A stretch of DNA of 9,998 bases from an uncultured Clostridia bacterium. GTDB taxonomy: Bacteria; Bacillota; Clostridia; Christensenellales; Borkfalkiaceae. A program made the translations under genes and the position numbers. The stretch is taken from contig CALVXL010000165.1 in the NCBI GenBank assembly GCA_944369635.1, positions 1 to 9,998 on the forward strand, read 5' to 3'. This document shows positions 6,742 through 9,998 of the stretch, piece by piece. Each line of letters begins with the position of its first letter. Within the stretch, counting starts at the first letter, position 1. The notes below the pieces were generated by a model that was given only the letters and a program-made list of their open reading frames with translations, did no database searches and was not told where the DNA came from.

Positions 6742-8571
6742 TTACCTGTCCAACGTCTGAATTTTCATGGAGCCGATCTTCATCTGCGCGTCGGGGAACT
6801 GCTCGCCGATGTCGCTGCCGTTCACCACCAGATAGAAACGGAAAGAAGCGTACTGCGCGGTAAAGTTTATCGTGTATTTTCCCGCTTCGTTGCCCGACTC
6901 CACCGTAAACGGGTTGGCGCTGACCGCCTTTCCGTTTTCGTAATATATGATTTTAAGTTCCCACATCGTCTTGACGTAATCGCTCTTGCGGTTCAGTTCC
7001 GCAACGTCCAAAACGACCTGCACCGTATCGCCTTTCTGCGCGCTCAGAACATTGCTCACGATGCCGCCGAAACAGAACGCGCTTTCGGCATATTTATTCT
7101 GCTTGATGACGGCAACGCCGTTTTCGATCTGCACCGACGCAGGGCTGAGCGCATGCACCACGGAATCTTCGTCCTGCTTATTCCTGTCGGGGATCGTCCA
7201 TTTCGAAGCGTCGGCAAAATCCGCCGCCGCATAGCGTTCCACCGCGGTGACCGCAGTCACGTCCGCGCGGAACTTTTTTACCGCCCCGTCGGCGAACTCG
7301 ACGATAACGTATTCCGTGTACGTGCCCGCCTTTTCGTAAGACGCGCCGTTTTTCTCTGCATAGCGAAGAGTTATGCCGCCGTCGTAAGCGCTCTTTTCCA
7401 CCTTTCCGTTCGCAAGGGTATAAACCGTTGCCCCGTCTGCACCGGAAAGCTGCGCTTTCGTTACGGCGTAATTTCCCTCCGTAGAAGTAGCCGCCTCGCT
7501 TTGCATTGCGTTATCCGCCCCGTCGAAATAGTTTTCGATATAGAGCTCGCCCTCTTCGTATTCGATTTCCAGCGCGGACTTTTGCGTTACGGAAAGTTCC
7601 GCATACATGTCGTCCCATTCCGTTAAGAACAGATCGGTAAATTTTTCCGTATCGTTTTCCCCTAAGGAAGAAAGCGCCGTTTTGAAATCGCTTTGCGTTT
7701 CGTATCCGCTGAGCACCCGAACTTCCGCAGTCGCCTGCTTGCTCTGGTCGATCTTCGACGTCGCGGTAATGACCGTTCTGCCCACGCCCACGAAGTTCAC
7801 CAGGCCGCTGTCGCTGACGGTTGCGACGGTTTCGTCCGCGCTCGACCAAAGAATGCTCTTATCCTCGACCGACTGCGGCGCGATTTCGGCGGAAAGCTGC
7901 ACGGGCGCACTGCCCTTTTTTGCGGTGAGGTTTTCCGCGCCCGAAATGCTTACGCCCGTAACAGCCTCCTGATCGTTGTAAATCGCAATGCTCTTCACAA
8001 CGACTTCCGCCGTCTGCTGTTCTCCGCTGGGTCCCTTTGCCAGAATGTGGAACGTGCAGTTCTTTTTCTGCCCGTCGTATTTCCAACCGGTGGCGTATCC
8101 CGGGTCGGGCTGGGTGTTCTTTTCGCGGTATTTATCGCACAGCATGGCATCCACGACGTTGACGGAAATAAGTCCCGTAGTGCCCTCGTCGGACAAGACG
8201 TAGTAATATTCCTTTTCTCCCGCGACGGAAAGCTTTACGATATACTGCGTATAACAGCTGACGACTTCCATCTGGAAAATCACGGCTTTGGAAAAGTCCA
8301 GCTCCATGCTCGGAGTCTGAATGCCGCCGTAATTATCCAGGCTCGCATCGATATTCCAGATACTGACGGTGTCGTCCGCCTCGTTATAGTTGGCGACGCC
8401 TGCCGGAGTACCGCTGCCGAAATTCCTGATGTCCGACGCGGTATAAACCGTACCTTCCAAAGGAGTGTGCCCGTTATCCGTATCGTCGGGTTTATCGTCT
8501 TTTTTTTCGCAAGCGCCCATGCCCGCCGCCATGACGAGTACGAGCAAAAAAACCAGAAACTTTCTGAACAT
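6742..8571 (-). CDS. Surface lipoprotein with Big_2 Ig-like domain and flanking beta-sandwich regions
   Basis: The protein has 609 residues. It starts with a lipoprotein signal peptide: basic MFRK, a hydrophobic stretch to residue 17, then MGAC with Cys21 as the likely lipidated residue, followed by a charged linker (EKKDDKPDDTDNG). Residues 40-200 are beta-rich and resemble a carbohydrate-binding sandwich. Residues 204-286 fit a bacterial Ig-like Big_2 domain, with its usual W-x-S-x-D-x-x-x-A-x-V core (LWSSADETVATVS), then SGLVNFVGVGRTVITATS. Residues 290-440 are unassigned, and residues 445-609 form another beta-rich module. No catalytic motif is visible. The likely role is outer-face glycan binding or scaffolding for the importer encoded downstream. 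It lies 39 bases after the preceding stop and has the ribosome site AGAGGA before the ATG. The lipoprotein and Big_2 calls are firm; the glycan-binding role is inferred from context. Confidence 0.85.
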   Translation of the reverse strand: MFRKFLVFLLVLVMAAGMGACEKKDDKPDDTDNGHTPLEGTVYTASDIRNFGSGTPAGVANYNEADDTVSIWNIDASLDNYGGIQTPSMELDFSKAVIFQMEVVSCYTQYIVKLSVAGEKEYYYVLSDEGTTGLISVNVVDAMLCDKYREKNTQPDPGYATGWKYDGQKKNCTFHILAKGPSGEQQTAEVVVKSIAIYNDQEAVTGVSISGAENLTAKKGSAPVQLSAEIAPQSVEDKSILWSSADETVATVSDSGLVNFVGVGRTVITATSKIDQSKQATAEVRVLSGYETQSDFKTALSSLGENDTEKFTDLFLTEWDDMYAELSVTQKSALEIEYEEGELYIENYFDGADNAMQSEAATSTEGNYAVTKAQLSGADGATVYTLANGKVEKSAYDGGITLRYAEKNGASYEKAGTYTEYVIVEFADGAVKKFRADVTAVTAVERYAAADFADASKWTIPDRNKQDEDSVVHALSPASVQIENGVAVIKQNKYAESAFCFGGIVSNVLSAQKGDTVQVVLDVAELNRKSDYVKTMWELKIIYYENGKAVSANPFTVESGNEAGKYTINFTAQYASFRFYLVVNGSDIGEQFPDAQMKIGSMKIQTLDR

Positions 8572-8610
8572 TTTTTAATCCTCTTTTCTGTTTTACAGGT
8601 TGTTTATTTA

Positions 8611-9998
8611 TCAGAACGCCACAACGCGTTTCGTCACGTAATCTTTCAGCCCTCTTTCCGTTTCAATCTCTATTTTGAGCGTATAATCGGTATCGGGCAA
8701 AAGGGACTTATCATAAGAGAAATTTTCCAGCGGATCGCCTTCATAGACCACGATGTCGCCGAAAGAAATCCTCATCTTCACAACTTTATCGTTTTTGCCC
8801 GCCGCAAAGGAAACGGGAATGACGGACGAAGATGTGAGCTGCTGACGGGATCGCAGTCCTACGTTCACCGCGGGAAGGTATTCGTAAACGACGTTGCCGC
8901 CGACGTAAATCTTCGTGCCCTCTTCGGTAAATTCCGAAAACGCGGGAAGAACCGTAACCACAACCCCGCTCTTTGCCGGCACGGTGATGCGGCTGTTTCC
9001 GCTTAAGTTCCTGCCGATGAGCGTTCCCTGCGTGGAATCGAAGAGGTCGTAATTTTCCGTACCCTCCGCCGCAAATTCCACCACCATGTCTTCCTCGTAG
9101 GGATTATAATAAAGATAAGTCGGGTTGTCGTTAAAACCGTAGCTGTCGGTCTTGTTGAGGTCGTATCTCAAAATACCGCTGACATTCGTTTCGCTGACGA
9201 TACCGCCGAGCATCCCGATAAAAACGGAGCTGTACAAACTCAGATCGCACGGTTGAGAAAAATCCTTCACAGCGTCGCCCGCCGCATAGCCGCCGTCTTG
9301 GTTTATGAATCCTTCATAACACACGCTGCCCGTGAAATCGAAGGGAAGATACGACGACATCGACTGATTGGAAAGCGGTATGTTCTGCGGGAAAAACACC
9401 TTTGCGTTATTCACTACGTTGAGCAGGTATTTGCCCACGATATCGGCATAGCGCGTATCGTATTTTACGGTGCACGCCAAAACCGACGCGAGATGGAACG
9501 TGTTCATGGCGAAAGCGTAATCGCCGCTCTGCCCGACGAGCCCGTCCACCGCATAGCTGCCGAATGAGCCGTCCATAACGCACCAGCCGGAACGGAATGC
9601 GGAATCGCCTTCGAACAAAAAGTCGAGAAATTTCCCTACGTCGTAATCGCAACCGTATTCCCTGTTCAGAATCGCAGCGACATAAGGCGCATAATCGGTA
9701 AGGGCTTCGTAGTTCGGATTTTTTTGATAATACTGCAGATAATCGAGCACTTCCTTCGCGCCGTCGAGATATTTTTCCTCGCCGCTGATTCGATAAGCGG
9801 AATAAAACAGGAACGCCAACCCGCCGTTGGGCGGTTCGATATGATCGCCCGTGGTCGTTGCCGCTTCGTTCACGACGTCATAGCCGACAAATTCGTAATT
9901 CACCTGCCCGTCCTTTACAAAATTCGGCAAAGCTTCCAGCCACTGGTCGGCGCCGTTTAGAACCATTTCCTTCATATATTGCGTGTCGTCGTAAATAT
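8611..9998 (-). CDS. Six-hairpin-like glycan-active protein, unassigned family, 5' end missing
   Basis: The reading frame is open to the window edge, so the true start and any signal peptide lie upstream. The first Met in view is at 9975, and residues are counted from it. Residues 1-270 are mainly helical, with repeated amphipathic helix pairs (GEEKYLDGAKEVLDYLQYYQ; the helices around 151-190), as in (alpha/alpha) six-hairpin glycosidases and lyases. An acidic and polar cluster at 33-52 (GYDVVNEAATTTGDHIEPPN) is a plausible active-site segment. Residues 285-345 form a beta-rich domain (YLYYNPYEED..., ending VPAKSGVVVTVLPA), like the C-terminal sandwich that often follows such barrels. A second beta domain, about 355-454, ends the protein. 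Its place ahead of lipoproteins, a sugar importer and GH130 supports action on a polysaccharide or oligosaccharide. I do not recognise the family. It could be a hydrolase, a lyase or only a binding protein. The fold is inferred from pattern alone. Confidence 0.6.
   Translation of the reverse strand, partial: IYDDTQYMKEMVLNGADQWLEALPNFVKDGQVNYEFVGYDVVNEAATTTGDHIEPPNGGLAFLFYSAYRISGEEKYLDGAKEVLDYLQYYQKNPNYEALTDYAPYVAAILNREYGCDYDVGKFLDFLFEGDSAFRSGWCVMDGSFGSYAVDGLVGQSGDYAFAMNTFHLASVLACTVKYDTRYADIVGKYLLNVVNNAKVFFPQNIPLSNQSMSSYLPFDFTGSVCYEGFINQDGGYAAGDAVKDFSQPCDLSLYSSVFIGMLGGIVSETNVSGILRYDLNKTDSYGFNDNPTYLYYNPYEEDMVVEFAAEGTENYDLFDSTQGTLIGRNLSGNSRITVPAKSGVVVTVLPAFSEFTEEGTKIYVGGNVVYEYLPAVNVGLRSRQQLTSSSVIPVSFAAGKNDKVVKMRISFGDIVVYEGDPLENFSYDKSLLPDTDYTLKIEIETERGLKDYVTKRVVAF

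Noticed and set aside
8500..8507. Run of eight A on the coding strand just after the lipobox of the Big_2 lipoprotein
   Set aside because: It could be a slippage site, but it simply encodes Glu-Lys-Lys in a charged linker. Lys/Asp-rich linkers give such runs by chance, and nothing suggests phase variation.
8572..8610. Small inverted repeat (CTGT-AAA-ACAG) in the largest intergenic gap, as a possible terminator
   Set aside because: The stem is only four base pairs, with no following T-run on the transcript strand; it is too weak to call a terminator or operator.

Overview
The window is one stretch of a single operon-like gene cluster, read entirely from the minus strand (from base 9998 down to base 1). 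It carries ten genes, of which the first and last are cut by the window edges. No gap between genes exceeds 39 bases, and several stop and start codons overlap. I see no promoter, terminator, RNA gene, mobile element or CRISPR array, so the transcript starts upstream and ends downstream of this window. Base composition is intermediate and even. The strong GGAGG-type ribosome sites, lipoprotein-type signal peptides on the binding proteins and the gene content suggest a Gram-positive, probably gut-associated anaerobe of the Clostridia (possibly Christensenellales-like). That placement is an inference from style, not from a marker gene.

Layout in transcription order: (1) 3' part of a large protein with a helical, six-hairpin-glycosidase-like region followed by beta-sandwich domains (9998-8611); (2) a 609-residue lipoprotein with a bacterial Ig-like (Big_2) domain (8571-6742); (3) a cytosolic GH130 glycoside phosphorylase or hydrolase (6734-5718); (4) a sugar-binding lipoprotein (5712-4408) and (5, 6) two CUT1-type ABC permeases (4393-3479, 3467-2595); (7) a DUF1861-type beta-propeller protein (2598-1672); (8) a lipoprotein with two copies of a carbohydrate-binding-like beta-sandwich (1675-347); (9) a 40-residue Trp-rich small protein (334-212); (10) the N-terminus of a secreted protein (221 to beyond base 1).

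Working model (inference): surface lipoproteins 2 and 8, and perhaps proteins 1 and 10, bind or process a glycan outside the cell. The binding protein and two permeases import oligosaccharides. GH130, and possibly the DUF1861 protein, act on them in the cytoplasm. The GH130 family points to beta-linked mannosides, such as beta-mannan fragments or the N-glycan core. No ABC ATPase is encoded here, so a shared MsmK/MsiK-type ATPase elsewhere is expected. The least explained items are the 40-residue peptide, the DUF1861 protein and the helical protein at the upstream edge.
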